DNA of 46,242 nt from Methanobrevibacter sp. (GTDB taxonomy: Archaea; Methanobacteriota; Methanobacteria; Methanobacteriales; Methanobacteriaceae), in the NCBI GenBank assembly GCA_017407115.1, contig JAFQXD010000013.1, forward strand, positions 1 through 46,242, written 5' to 3'. Below are positions 22,334-29,312 of this stretch, piece by piece. Both the position numbers and the translations under genes were made by a program. The first letter of the stretch is position 1; every line of letters begins with the position of its first letter. The notes under the pieces were generated by a model. The model did no database searches. It was given only the letters and a program-made list of their open reading frames with translations, and was not told the origin of the DNA.

Positions 22334-22427
22334 AATATTTAAATACTAATAAAACTAATATTTACATGTAGGAAACAATACAACCTACAAAAAATTTACC
22401 CAAAGAAAAACATTAAAATGAGATGAT
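22334..22427 (+). promoter_or_regulatory. Promoter-leader cassette, variant copy 5
   Basis: TATA-like ATATTTAAATA (about 22335-22345) is followed at about 29 bp by an inverted repeat GTAGG...CCTAC (22368-22388) with an 11-nt loop. It stands where the other copies carry GAATAC/GTATTC. ACCCAAAGAAAAA (about 22398) and GAGATGAT (22420-22427) are kept. So a stem is retained while its sequence is replaced. Confidence 0.65.
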
Positions 22428-22432
22428 TAAAA

Positions 22433-22669
22433 ATGTGGATAAAATACGATGAAAACCAAAAAGCCGAATTCGTAAAACCAGTAACAATACTAGACATAAA
22501 CCAAGGATTAAACATAACCGGAAGAACAGTAAACTCCGCAAGAGGAATCCTAACATTACACTGCGAACACGGTCAAAAAATAACCTGCAAACCACACAAA
22601 ACAGACTACCAAGAATGGCTAACAATGTTACGATTAAGCAGAGAAGCAATAAACACACAACCAGCATAA
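22433..22669 (+). CDS. Hypothetical protein, 78 aa, cassette-controlled
   Basis: The start follows GAGATGAT of the variant cassette. The product is beta-rich (MWIKYDENQKAEFVKPVTIL, RGILTLHCEHGQKITCKPHK), with two cysteines and a C-terminal helix. No family is recognised. Codons are A/C-rich. Confidence 0.65.
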   Translation: MWIKYDENQKAEFVKPVTILDINQGLNITGRTVNSARGILTLHCEHGQKITCKPHKTDYQEWLTMLRLSREAINTQPA

Positions 22670-22673
22670 GACA

Positions 22674-22940
22674 ATGTTACTTAGGACACTAGACCAAACA
22701 GGATACAAATCCATTACAATGGATGAAATCCAAGACTTACTAAAAAACAACAGACACAGTTACCTACAACCATTAGATGATTACAGGTATACAATAACAG
22801 GTTTAGCACGAGACAAATACTACATCAAATGCGAAACCATAACTGAAGTCAATACATTAACAGAGTATTATGAAAAAATAACTGGCAGACCAGTTGTATC
22901 GGATGTGGGTTTAGCTCAGCTTGGGAGAGCGGAGGACTGA
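22674..22940 (+). CDS. Hypothetical protein, 88 aa, running into tRNA-Phe
   Basis: The frame starts 5 nt after the previous stop (MLLRTLDQTGYKSITMDEIQ...). Its last 12 codons lie inside the tRNA-Phe gene, with the TGA in the anticodon region. Either the natural 3' end was replaced when tRNA DNA was acquired, or reading ends there by chance. The domain itself (about 77 residues, strand-helix) looks complete before the tRNA. No family is recognised. Confidence 0.5.
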   Translation: MLLRTLDQTGYKSITMDEIQDLLKNNRHSYLQPLDDYRYTITGLARDKYYIKCETITEVNTLTEYYEKITGRPVVSDVGLAQLGRAED

Positions 22941-22978
22941 AGATCCTCTTGTCGCAGGTTCAAATCCTGCAACTCACA
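22905..22978 (+). tRNA. tRNA-Phe (GAA)
   Basis: Cloverleaf read directly: acceptor GTGGGTT/AACTCAC (one G-U), D-stem GCTC/GAGC, anticodon stem GAGGA/TCCTC with loop CTGAAGA (anticodon GAA), T-arm GCAGG-TTCAAAT-CCTGC and discriminator A. No CCA is encoded. It is the first of three tandem tRNA genes and overlaps the end of an upstream reading frame. Confidence 0.93.
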
Positions 22979-22996
22979 CTAAAAATTTAATAGTTT

Positions 22997-23068
22997 CTCT
23001 GGGTAGCATAATGGCTAGTGCACTTGGCTGTAGACCAGGGGATGGGAGTTCAATTCTCCCCCTAGAGA
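22997..23068 (+). tRNA. tRNA-Tyr (GTA)
   Basis: Acceptor CTCTGGG/CCTAGAG gives a C1-G72 pair with discriminator A73, the archaeal tyrosine identity set. D-arm GCA...TGC, anticodon stem CTTGG/CCAGG with loop CTGTAGA (anticodon GTA), T-arm GGGAG-TTCAATT-CTCCC. No intron and no encoded CCA. Confidence 0.92.
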
Positions 23069-23073
23069 CTAAG

Positions 23074-23150
23074 GGGTGTTTAGTATAATCAGGCTAGTAC
23101 GGTGGGCTCCAGACCCACTAATATCGGTTCAAATCCGATAACACCCACCA
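23074..23150 (+). tRNA. tRNA-Trp (CCA), with encoded 3' CCA
   Basis: Acceptor GGGTGTT/AACACCC, discriminator A and an encoded CCA end (23148-23150). D-arm GTA...TAC, anticodon stem GTGGG/CCCAC with loop CTCCAGA (anticodon CCA), T-arm ATCGG-TTCAAAT-CCGAT. It begins 5 nt after tRNA-Tyr, so the three are probably one transcript. The anticodon arm has no intron, although many archaeal tRNA-Trp genes have one. Confidence 0.93.
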
Positions 23151-23172
23151 GTAAAAAAATATAGAATCAGTA

Positions 23173-23221
23173 TGGGAGTCAATATTATAATTCCTACCGT
23201 TTAAACACCGGCTGACTCCCA
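23173..23221 (+). ncRNA. Stem-loop downstream of the tRNA cluster, element 1
   Basis: A perfect 9-bp stem TGGGAGTCA (23173-23181) / TGACTCCCA (23213-23221) encloses 31 nt with a possible inner CCG/CGG pair. It starts 22 nt after the tRNA CCA end and is followed by ATTTTAT. It could terminate or process the tRNA transcript, or be a separate small RNA. It lacks a T-arm, so it is not a fourth tRNA. Confidence 0.5.
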
Positions 23222-23240
23222 CATTTTATCCCACGAAAAA

Positions 23241-23290
23241 AGTTTAAGGAAAATCCTTTTCAGTCTGGTTTTCCGATTAAGCCTTAAACT
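23241..23290 (+). ncRNA. Stem-loop downstream of the tRNA cluster, element 2
   Basis: AGTTTAAGG (23241-23249) pairs perfectly with CCTTAAACT (23282-23290). Inside, AAAA-T-CC (23250-23256) pairs with GGTTTT (23267-23272) with one bulged T and a 10-nt loop. The two-level stem and internal loop look like a structured RNA or the 5' leader of the DUF262 gene that starts at 23359. Confidence 0.45.
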
Positions 23291-23358
23291 AGGATAACAA
23301 ACCAAAGGCAAAACCATATGTTATTTCAAAAGTAAAATGAAAAAGGAGACATTAAATT

Positions 23359-24921
23359 ATGTATAGTGAAAGTGTAGGGACATTAAGTTTCCTATCAAGA
23401 GACCAACAATGTATTTTGCCAATATTCCAAAGACCATATACTTGGAATAAGAATGATGAATGTAAAACCTTATTTGAAAATGTTAGAGATATAGGGGAAA
23501 ATGAAAAAAGAGATTCCTGGTATCTTGGAGCTATCGTTTGTCAAAACAAAGGAAACAATTTATCAAGGCCAACATACGTGTTAATTGATGGGCAACAAAG
23601 GTTAACTTCCGTATCAATTATGATATGTGCAATCACAGAATATTTAAGAAAACACCCAAAAACAAACTTAGAGGGTATTAAAAATTGGGATAGTGCATTA
23701 AAAAAACATGTAATTGATTCTGAAGGTGAAGGTGACAGATGGTATAAATTATTATTGAACAATGAAGACAAAGAAGATCTCAAAGAATTAATTTATAAAA
23801 TATCTGTCGGAGAAGACATTCCAAAATACAAAGGTAGAAGTAAAGTATTCACCAACTACCAATTCTTCAAAAGAAACCTTAACAAAAACAATATAGAATA
23901 TGTCTGGGCAGGATTAAACAAATTAGAAATGATTCACATTAGATTAGATGAAAAAGATGTTGCACAAAACATATTCGAAACATTAAACTCCACTGGACAA
24001 TCATTAAGACAAATAGACCAAATCAGAAATTACTTACTAATGGGTATTGAACCATTACAAGCTGAAGACATCTATTATCATTACTGGAGACCAATGGAAT
24101 TATTATTCGAGCAACATGAAGAAGAAAAGGGTAGAAACCATTTTGATTACTTCACAAGATACTACCTAATTTTAAAACTCAACCGCAATGTACCAACAAA
24201 AAACACTTACGAAAAATTTAGAATAGTATCTGAAAACTTTGAAAATGCTAAAAACTGCATTAAAGAATTAAACGAATTTTCAAGATATTATTTAAACATA
24301 TTCGGAGTATATGAAGAAGATTCCCAACTTAAAAAAGAATTCGAGGAATTACAATATGTTAGTATGAGATTAATGAGTCCATTCCTTATGAAATTATACA
24401 AAGCATATTCCGATAATAGTATTTCAAAAAAAGACTTTTTAAAAATTTTTGAAGTTCTCAAATCATATACAATGAGGAAATCATTATGTGGTGGATTAGG
24501 AAACAGTAGCTCTGATAATATTGCATTAAGATTATGTAAAATTATTGAAGATAACGGATCATATGAAGATATATTAGACTGTTTATTTTCATATAAAGGT
24601 TACACTCGTTTCTTAACAGATGAACAAGTCAGGGAAAATATGCTTTTACAAAATTTCAAATTATATTCAAAGAATCATTTTGTATTAAGCAAACTTGTTA
24701 ATTTTGGTAGGGTTGCACCTATTGATACATCTAATTTGGAAATCAGTTATATATGTCCAACAGCTTCTGATGAATATCTTGATAAATTAGGAAATCTTAC
24801 TTTAGAAGGTATTGATTTATGTATGGATATTGAAGCTGATTCTAATGAGGAATTTATTGATAAACGTACTGAAAAATTAATAGAAATGATTTTAAAAGTG
24901 TGGGAATATCCCTCACTTTAA
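23359..24921 (+). CDS. DUF262 (GmrS/GmrD-like) protein with eroded DUF1524 nuclease, 520 aa
   Basis: The N-terminal DUF262 domain has PIFQRPYTW (21-29) and IDGQQRLTS (D77 region), the nucleotide-binding ParB/Srx-like signature of GmrSD-type and related defence proteins; IFETLNSTGQSLRQIDQIRN is also typical. The C-terminus still shows LGNLTLEG and a F-x-D-K-R...W ending typical of DUF1524. However, the usual HI-x-P histidine is replaced (ISYICP) and the later Asn is missing, so HNH nuclease activity is doubtful. It lies alone between the tRNA cluster and the recombinase operon. GGAG at 23344 precedes the ATG. Confidence 0.85.
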   Translation: MYSESVGTLSFLSRDQQCILPIFQRPYTWNKNDECKTLFENVRDIGENEKRDSWYLGAIVCQNKGNNLSRPTYVLIDGQQRLTSVSIMICAITEYLRKHPKTNLEGIKNWDSALKKHVIDSEGEGDRWYKLLLNNEDKEDLKELIYKISVGEDIPKYKGRSKVFTNYQFFKRNLNKNNIEYVWAGLNKLEMIHIRLDEKDVAQNIFETLNSTGQSLRQIDQIRNYLLMGIEPLQAEDIYYHYWRPMELLFEQHEEEKGRNHFDYFTRYYLILKLNRNVPTKNTYEKFRIVSENFENAKNCIKELNEFSRYYLNIFGVYEEDSQLKKEFEELQYVSMRLMSPFLMKLYKAYSDNSISKKDFLKIFEVLKSYTMRKSLCGGLGNSSSDNIALRLCKIIEDNGSYEDILDCLFSYKGYTRFLTDEQVRENMLLQNFKLYSKNHFVLSKLVNFGRVAPIDTSNLEISYICPTASDEYLDKLGNLTLEGIDLCMDIEADSNEEFIDKRTEKLIEMILKVWEYPSL

Positions 24922-25061
24922 ATTATTTTTTTAAAATATGGAGTTGAGAGATGTAAAAAATGTCGTATGGTGAGGTTCTAACATAGTTTAAAGTCTATGC
25001 CTTGCCTAATTTTTAAAAATAGAAAAAGAATATGTCTATTTTCCATATATGTTTTCATGAT
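24922..25061. other. Intergenic AT-rich DNA with minor stem-loop
   Basis: A T-tract follows the DUF262 stop. CATAG/CTATG around 24980-25000 can form a 5-bp hairpin, and ATTTTTAAAAAT is self-complementary. No frame of substance is seen. The rest of the gap is taken by the long hairpin at 25062-25155. Confidence 0.4.
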
Positions 25062-25155
25062 TAGGATAAGGGAGAATGGATTATTATTTTTTAGGAGTTT
25101 TTTTCTCAAATCACTCTTTTAATCCTAAAAAAAATATAATCACTCCCTTATCCTA
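25062..25155. repeat. 94-bp long inverted repeat upstream of recombinase operon
   Basis: Outer arms TAGGATAAGGGAG (25062-25074) and CTCCCTTATCCTA (25143-25155) match over 13 bp. Inside, GATTA (25079-25083)/TAATC (25137-25141) and TTTTTTAGGA (25087-25096)/TCCTAAAAAA (25123-25132) continue the pairing around a 26-nt loop. Nearly 28 pairs are possible in all. It ends 31 bp before the start codon of a tyrosine recombinase. It may be a recombination or attachment site, a recombinase-bound operator, or a transcribed hairpin. Confidence 0.8.
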
Positions 25156-25186
25156 TTTGAAATAAAAATTGAAGGATTGTTTTTTT

Positions 25187-27619
25187 ATGGTTACTAGTGT
25201 TGAAGATGTTGAGAATATTTTTGAAATGTCAAGGGATGAGTTATTAGAATATAATCAGAATAAATACCTTGAGTTTAAAAATGTTTATCTTAACACTAAT
25301 AAATCTGTTGAAGCTATTTTTGAAGAGTTAAATGTTAATAAAGGAACTCCCACCTATAGGTATATTAATAGTCAGCTTAGACGTGAAAATTTAACTCGTA
25401 AAAATGTAGGTGGCAGACCAAAAGGTGTTAAAAATTTCAATAACTTAACTACTGAAGAACAAGAGGATCTATTAAAAGATTATGAAGAAAAATATCAGCA
25501 GTTCCTAGAATACTTTGAGGATTTAACTTTAAGCGTAGGGGATATTTTAAAACTTATGGGCACTCATCATAAGAGTAATATTTACAAGTATATTAAGAAA
25601 AGATTAGATGAAGATGGTTTAAGTCCAACTAAAAGACAAGGTAAAGTCATTGGGTATAAATTACGCAAACTACAGGGTGAGAAATTAGTTGGTTATGAGG
25701 AAGTTTATCAGGAATATAAAAGGTTATTCATGGAAACTGATTTGAATGTTAAAGATATTTATGAAGAGTTAAATATTAATGAAAACAGTGCAATAGCTGC
25801 ATATATTCGTGGACGGAATAAAGAAGAAGGACTTAATCCTCATAAACGTAGGTTCCAATTACATCCACCACGCCGAGAAGTAACCCCAGAAGAACAAGCT
25901 AAAAGAGAAGAATTATATCAAGAATTCAAACGATTATTCTATGAAACTGACAAACCATTACATCAAATATATAACCAGTTAGGAGTTACACAAGGAAATA
26001 GTGGCCGTGCAACATACATTAAAGAAAAAGCTAAAAAAGAAGGATTAGATGGAAACGTTCGAAAGACTAATATAAGGAAAAATAAGTCTAAAAGTCTAGC
26101 TCAAATGGAAGCAATTTATAGTGAATATAAACGATTATTCTATGAAACGGATTATAAAATATCACATATTCTTGAAGAATTAGAAGTTAAAGTTAACAGC
26201 CCCACTCATGATTATATCCGCAAGCATGCAAAAAAAGATGGATTAGATGGTAAGAAAAGAAGCTATAATTTAAAAAGACAGAAAAGAGGAGAAAAGAAGG
26301 TTTCTAAAAAACCTAGAAAGTATACAGTGTCACGTGTAAGTAAATATCCTCCGGAGGTATTGAAGAAAGTTGAAGACAGTATGCCTACTTTAAAACAGAT
26401 TTTCATTGAACGTAACATCTCTGAAGGTACTCAGAAAGGTTACATTGCAGCGTGTCATCACTGGTTTGACTGCCATAAGAATTATGATGATCTCCAATCA
26501 AATGTTAATGATTATATGCTTGAAGAAGATGACCGTGTACCTATGCGGGACCGTACCATTAAAAAAGATTTATTAAACTTCAGAGAATACTTAATAAACT
26601 GCGATTCCATTACCACTGATAAAAGTTTCGGCAGCTATTTTAGTAAACTAGGAAGTATATTCAGACATTTCGGTTTAGAAATACCACATTTGCCACCAGT
26701 TAAAATGCAGAAAGCATATGTATCTAACTTTAAAGAATTACCTACACATAATATGATAAGAACAGCATGTAATCAATCACCTTTAGTATTACAGGCAATA
26801 ATATTATTCATGTCCAGTTCAGGTTCAGCTAAAGCCGAAACATTATCCCTAACTGTAGGTATGTTCCTTAACGGTTGTGCAGATTACTTAAAACAAACAC
26901 CTACTAATGATAATATTAAAGAATGCATCCAAGAGTTAAAAGACAACCATAATATTGTACCTTTGATTTATCTTCGCCGTATTAAAACTGATAAATATTA
27001 TTATACTTGTTGCAGTCCTGAAGCTTCATATAAAATCGTAGAATACTTATTTACATTAACTGAGGTTAAAATGGAAGACAAGTTATTTGATTTTTCACCC
27101 TCACTATTATTAACTAGATTTCAAGAGATTAATGATAAAAATGATTGGGGTAAAGTAGGGAAATATCGTAGGTTCCGTGCTCATGCTCTCCGGAAATTCA
27201 TGGCATCAAATATAGGATTACCTCGTGACCAAGTGGATAGTTTCCAAGGTCGAAGTAAAGACATGATTCAAGAAGCATACTTCAAACAAGACCCTAAAGA
27301 ATTAAAAGAAATCTACTTAAAAGCAATGCATCGTGTTATGATTTTCAATAACTATGGATTTGATTTACCTGATGGTAGTGAAATAAACGAAAACTCATCA
27401 TCTATTAAAGAGACAATAACCTCCTCTCAGAACACAATTGTTAAAAAAGAACATCAACCACAACAGCCGGTGATTAATAAACATGTAGTTAATAGTGGTT
27501 CTAATGTGAGCATATCTGAGGAGTTATTGAATTATGCTAAATTAATGGATATGGGTTTAATTACTGATGAGGAATTCCAACAAATCAAAGAACAATTACT
27601 GGGAGGATTACTGCAATGA
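25187..27619 (+). CDS. Large tyrosine recombinase with five N-terminal HTH-like repeats and SHOCT tail, 810 aa
   Basis: Five repeats of about 45 residues fill roughly 25-350. Each has the form Y-x-E-[FY]-K-R-L-F-x-E-T-D ... I-[YL]-x-[EQ]-L ... YI ... K-x-[ED]-G-L, for example YQEFKRLFYETDKPLHQIYN. Then comes a SAM-like core-binding domain, and a catalytic domain with SSSGSAKAETLSL, a RIKTDKYYYTCCSPEA hairpin, HALR and a Tyr in QEAYF. The position of the first catalytic Arg holds Lys (GSAK; the partner at 27953 has GCAR), so activity may be reduced. The last 35 residues (LLNYAKLMDMGLITDEEFQQ) match a SHOCT domain. GAAGGA precedes the ATG. Confidence 0.85.
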   Translation: MVTSVEDVENIFEMSRDELLEYNQNKYLEFKNVYLNTNKSVEAIFEELNVNKGTPTYRYINSQLRRENLTRKNVGGRPKGVKNFNNLTTEEQEDLLKDYEEKYQQFLEYFEDLTLSVGDILKLMGTHHKSNIYKYIKKRLDEDGLSPTKRQGKVIGYKLRKLQGEKLVGYEEVYQEYKRLFMETDLNVKDIYEELNINENSAIAAYIRGRNKEEGLNPHKRRFQLHPPRREVTPEEQAKREELYQEFKRLFYETDKPLHQIYNQLGVTQGNSGRATYIKEKAKKEGLDGNVRKTNIRKNKSKSLAQMEAIYSEYKRLFYETDYKISHILEELEVKVNSPTHDYIRKHAKKDGLDGKKRSYNLKRQKRGEKKVSKKPRKYTVSRVSKYPPEVLKKVEDSMPTLKQIFIERNISEGTQKGYIAACHHWFDCHKNYDDLQSNVNDYMLEEDDRVPMRDRTIKKDLLNFREYLINCDSITTDKSFGSYFSKLGSIFRHFGLEIPHLPPVKMQKAYVSNFKELPTHNMIRTACNQSPLVLQAIILFMSSSGSAKAETLSLTVGMFLNGCADYLKQTPTNDNIKECIQELKDNHNIVPLIYLRRIKTDKYYYTCCSPEASYKIVEYLFTLTEVKMEDKLFDFSPSLLLTRFQEINDKNDWGKVGKYRRFRAHALRKFMASNIGLPRDQVDSFQGRSKDMIQEAYFKQDPKELKEIYLKAMHRVMIFNNYGFDLPDGSEINENSSSIKETITSSQNTIVKKEHQPQQPVINKHVVNSGSNVSISEELLNYAKLMDMGLITDEEFQQIKEQLLGGLLQ

Positions 27620-27963
27620 GTAAAAGATACAGATTAAAAATGGGAACAACACACGAAGACGTCCGAATAGCTGATGATGAAAAAAGAGAATACTTACACG
27701 GATACCAAGTAGACCGATTAAACGAATATGATGAAAAATGTAAAATCATGGAATCTAAACTTGAAGAACTAGGATTTAAACTAGTATTCCTACGTGAAGA
27801 ATATGATATGCATTCCAAAAAATTCGAAAATAAACTAACCACTACACCAGGTCCTAATGATAATGGGGAATGGATTATCATAACATTAGATGAATTTAAC
27901 ACTCACATTAAATCAGCAAATACTAAGTTAGAAGAGGGAGGTGTAATTGGAGATGGTAGTTAA
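27616..27963 (+). CDS. Small coiled-coil protein between two recombinases, 115 aa
   Basis: It overlaps the first recombinase by 4 nt and the second by 11 nt. The start (MSKRYRLKMGTTHEDVRIAD) and YQVDRLNEYDEKCKIMESKL resemble the LN-coil family, followed by a coiled coil and a C-terminal DNGEWIIITLDEFNTHIKSA. Its place between tandem recombinases recalls the small third protein of Tn554-type elements, but no sequence link was seen. Confidence 0.65.
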   Translation: MSKRYRLKMGTTHEDVRIADDEKREYLHGYQVDRLNEYDEKCKIMESKLEELGFKLVFLREEYDMHSKKFENKLTTTPGPNDNGEWIIITLDEFNTHIKSANTKLEEGGVIGDGS

Positions 27964-29101
27964 AAATTACCGATATGATAATGGTAGATACAGAGTATAT
28001 AAATGGATAAACCGTAAATGCCATTATTTTGGAGATTACGAAACTGAAAAAGGAGCTAAAGAAAGAGTTAAACAATTAAAAGAGAACAACTGGGAAGGAT
28101 TAATAAAACCAAAACCAAGAAAAATATTATTCCCATTCCCTGAAGATGAACAATTAATAAATAATGTAGCTATGGAAAGAATGATTAAAGACAAAACCAA
28201 AGCAACATACTGTCAAAGTGTAATTCATTACACAGATTATTTAAACCAATCATTAACATCATTAATTGAATTATATTATAGAGAAGAGGAAAATATTCCA
28301 TGGAAAAAAAGAACATTGAAAAAACATTTAGTAGGATTCCGCAATCATCTCTACAGTACATATCTAAGAGGCACTGCTAAAAATTATTTCAGCAGATTAT
28401 TAACATTATTCAGACATTTAGAAATAGAATTAAGTTACCTGCCTAAACTGAATACTAAAAATATTAATGAACCTCAACCAATAACTCATGATGATTTATT
28501 AACTAAAACAGAATTAGAAAAAGCACACGCCATAGCTACACCATTAATGAAATGTATAATATTATTCCAATCCAGCAGCGGTTGTGCTAGAAGGGAAACA
28601 TTAAACTTAACTGTACAAGATTACTTGGAAGCTAATAATATTGAATTAATCGACAAACCAGTTAAAACATTATTATTAAAAGTTAACACAGCTAATATTC
28701 CTTGTTTCCGGTTGAAAAGACAGAAAACAAATAAATATTATTTCACTTATTGCAGCCCACAAGCTAATCAGGAAATCCTAGAATACTTGATTAACAGGGA
28801 TGATTTAACATTGGAAAGTCCTATTTTTGATATGAATTTATACTATTGGAATAATGAGTATAATCAGATTAACAATACTTTAGAATTAGGTACTGCTGGA
28901 GGTTATAATAGGTTCCGTAGTCATATGCTAAGGAAATGGCATGCAAGTACATTATATAATAATGGAATGAGCATTGATGATATTGATAGCTTACAAGGCC
29001 GTAGTAAAGACAGCACACATCAATCATATTTCATGGAAGATCCTGACTTATTAAAACAAAAATATGAGTCACATATGGATTGCTTATTACTGGAGGTATA
29101 A
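27953..29101 (+). CDS. Tyrosine recombinase with AP2-like N-terminus, 382 aa
   Basis: Residues 3-50 (VVKNYRYDNGRYRVYKWINR, HYFGDYETEKGAKERVKQLK, NNWE) form one AP2-like arm-binding module. A core-binding domain follows (about 70-165), then the catalytic domain with SSSGCARRETLNL (Arg I), a QKTNKYYFTYCSPQA hairpin, SHMLRKW (H-x-x-R) and the nucleophile in HQSYFMEDP. All catalytic positions are filled. It is similar in its catalytic half to the 810-residue protein. GGGAGGTG lies upstream; TTG at 27947 is an alternative start. Confidence 0.88.
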   Translation: MVVKNYRYDNGRYRVYKWINRKCHYFGDYETEKGAKERVKQLKENNWEGLIKPKPRKILFPFPEDEQLINNVAMERMIKDKTKATYCQSVIHYTDYLNQSLTSLIELYYREEENIPWKKRTLKKHLVGFRNHLYSTYLRGTAKNYFSRLLTLFRHLEIELSYLPKLNTKNINEPQPITHDDLLTKTELEKAHAIATPLMKCIILFQSSSGCARRETLNLTVQDYLEANNIELIDKPVKTLLLKVNTANIPCFRLKRQKTNKYYFTYCSPQANQEILEYLINRDDLTLESPIFDMNLYYWNNEYNQINNTLELGTAGGYNRFRSHMLRKWHASTLYNNGMSIDDIDSLQGRSKDSTHQSYFMEDPDLLKQKYESHMDCLLLEV

Positions 29102-29106
29102 ATTGT

Positions 29107-29310
29107 ATGAGTGAAAATAAAGGAGATTATGCTCCACCATCAGATGAATTATTAGAAGTTTTAGGCATGAGAGTCATAGACATACAAAACAGGTTATGTT
29201 TACAAGTAATGGAGAATGGTAAAACCGAAGATTACATCGCATGGAAAGCCATTAACGGATTTAACAGTAAATGCTATAAATTCACATTCATCATTGAGGA
29301 GTTAGAATAA
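29107..29310 (+). CDS. Hypothetical protein, 67 aa
   Basis: CTGGAGGTAT overlapping the recombinase stop provides the binding site. MSENKGDYAPPSDELLEVLG precedes a strand-rich part (VIDIQNRLCLQVMENGKTED). No family is recognised. Its position in the recombinase operon suggests an accessory role, such as an excisionase or regulator, without sequence support. Confidence 0.6.
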   Translation: MSENKGDYAPPSDELLEVLGMRVIDIQNRLCLQVMENGKTEDYIAWKAINGFNSKCYKFTFIIEELE

Positions 29311-29312
29311 AA

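Noticed and set aside
23173..23221. Fourth tRNA or tRNA-like gene after tRNA-Trp
   Set aside because: Only one 9-bp stem is formed; no TTC-containing T-arm or anticodon arm is found.
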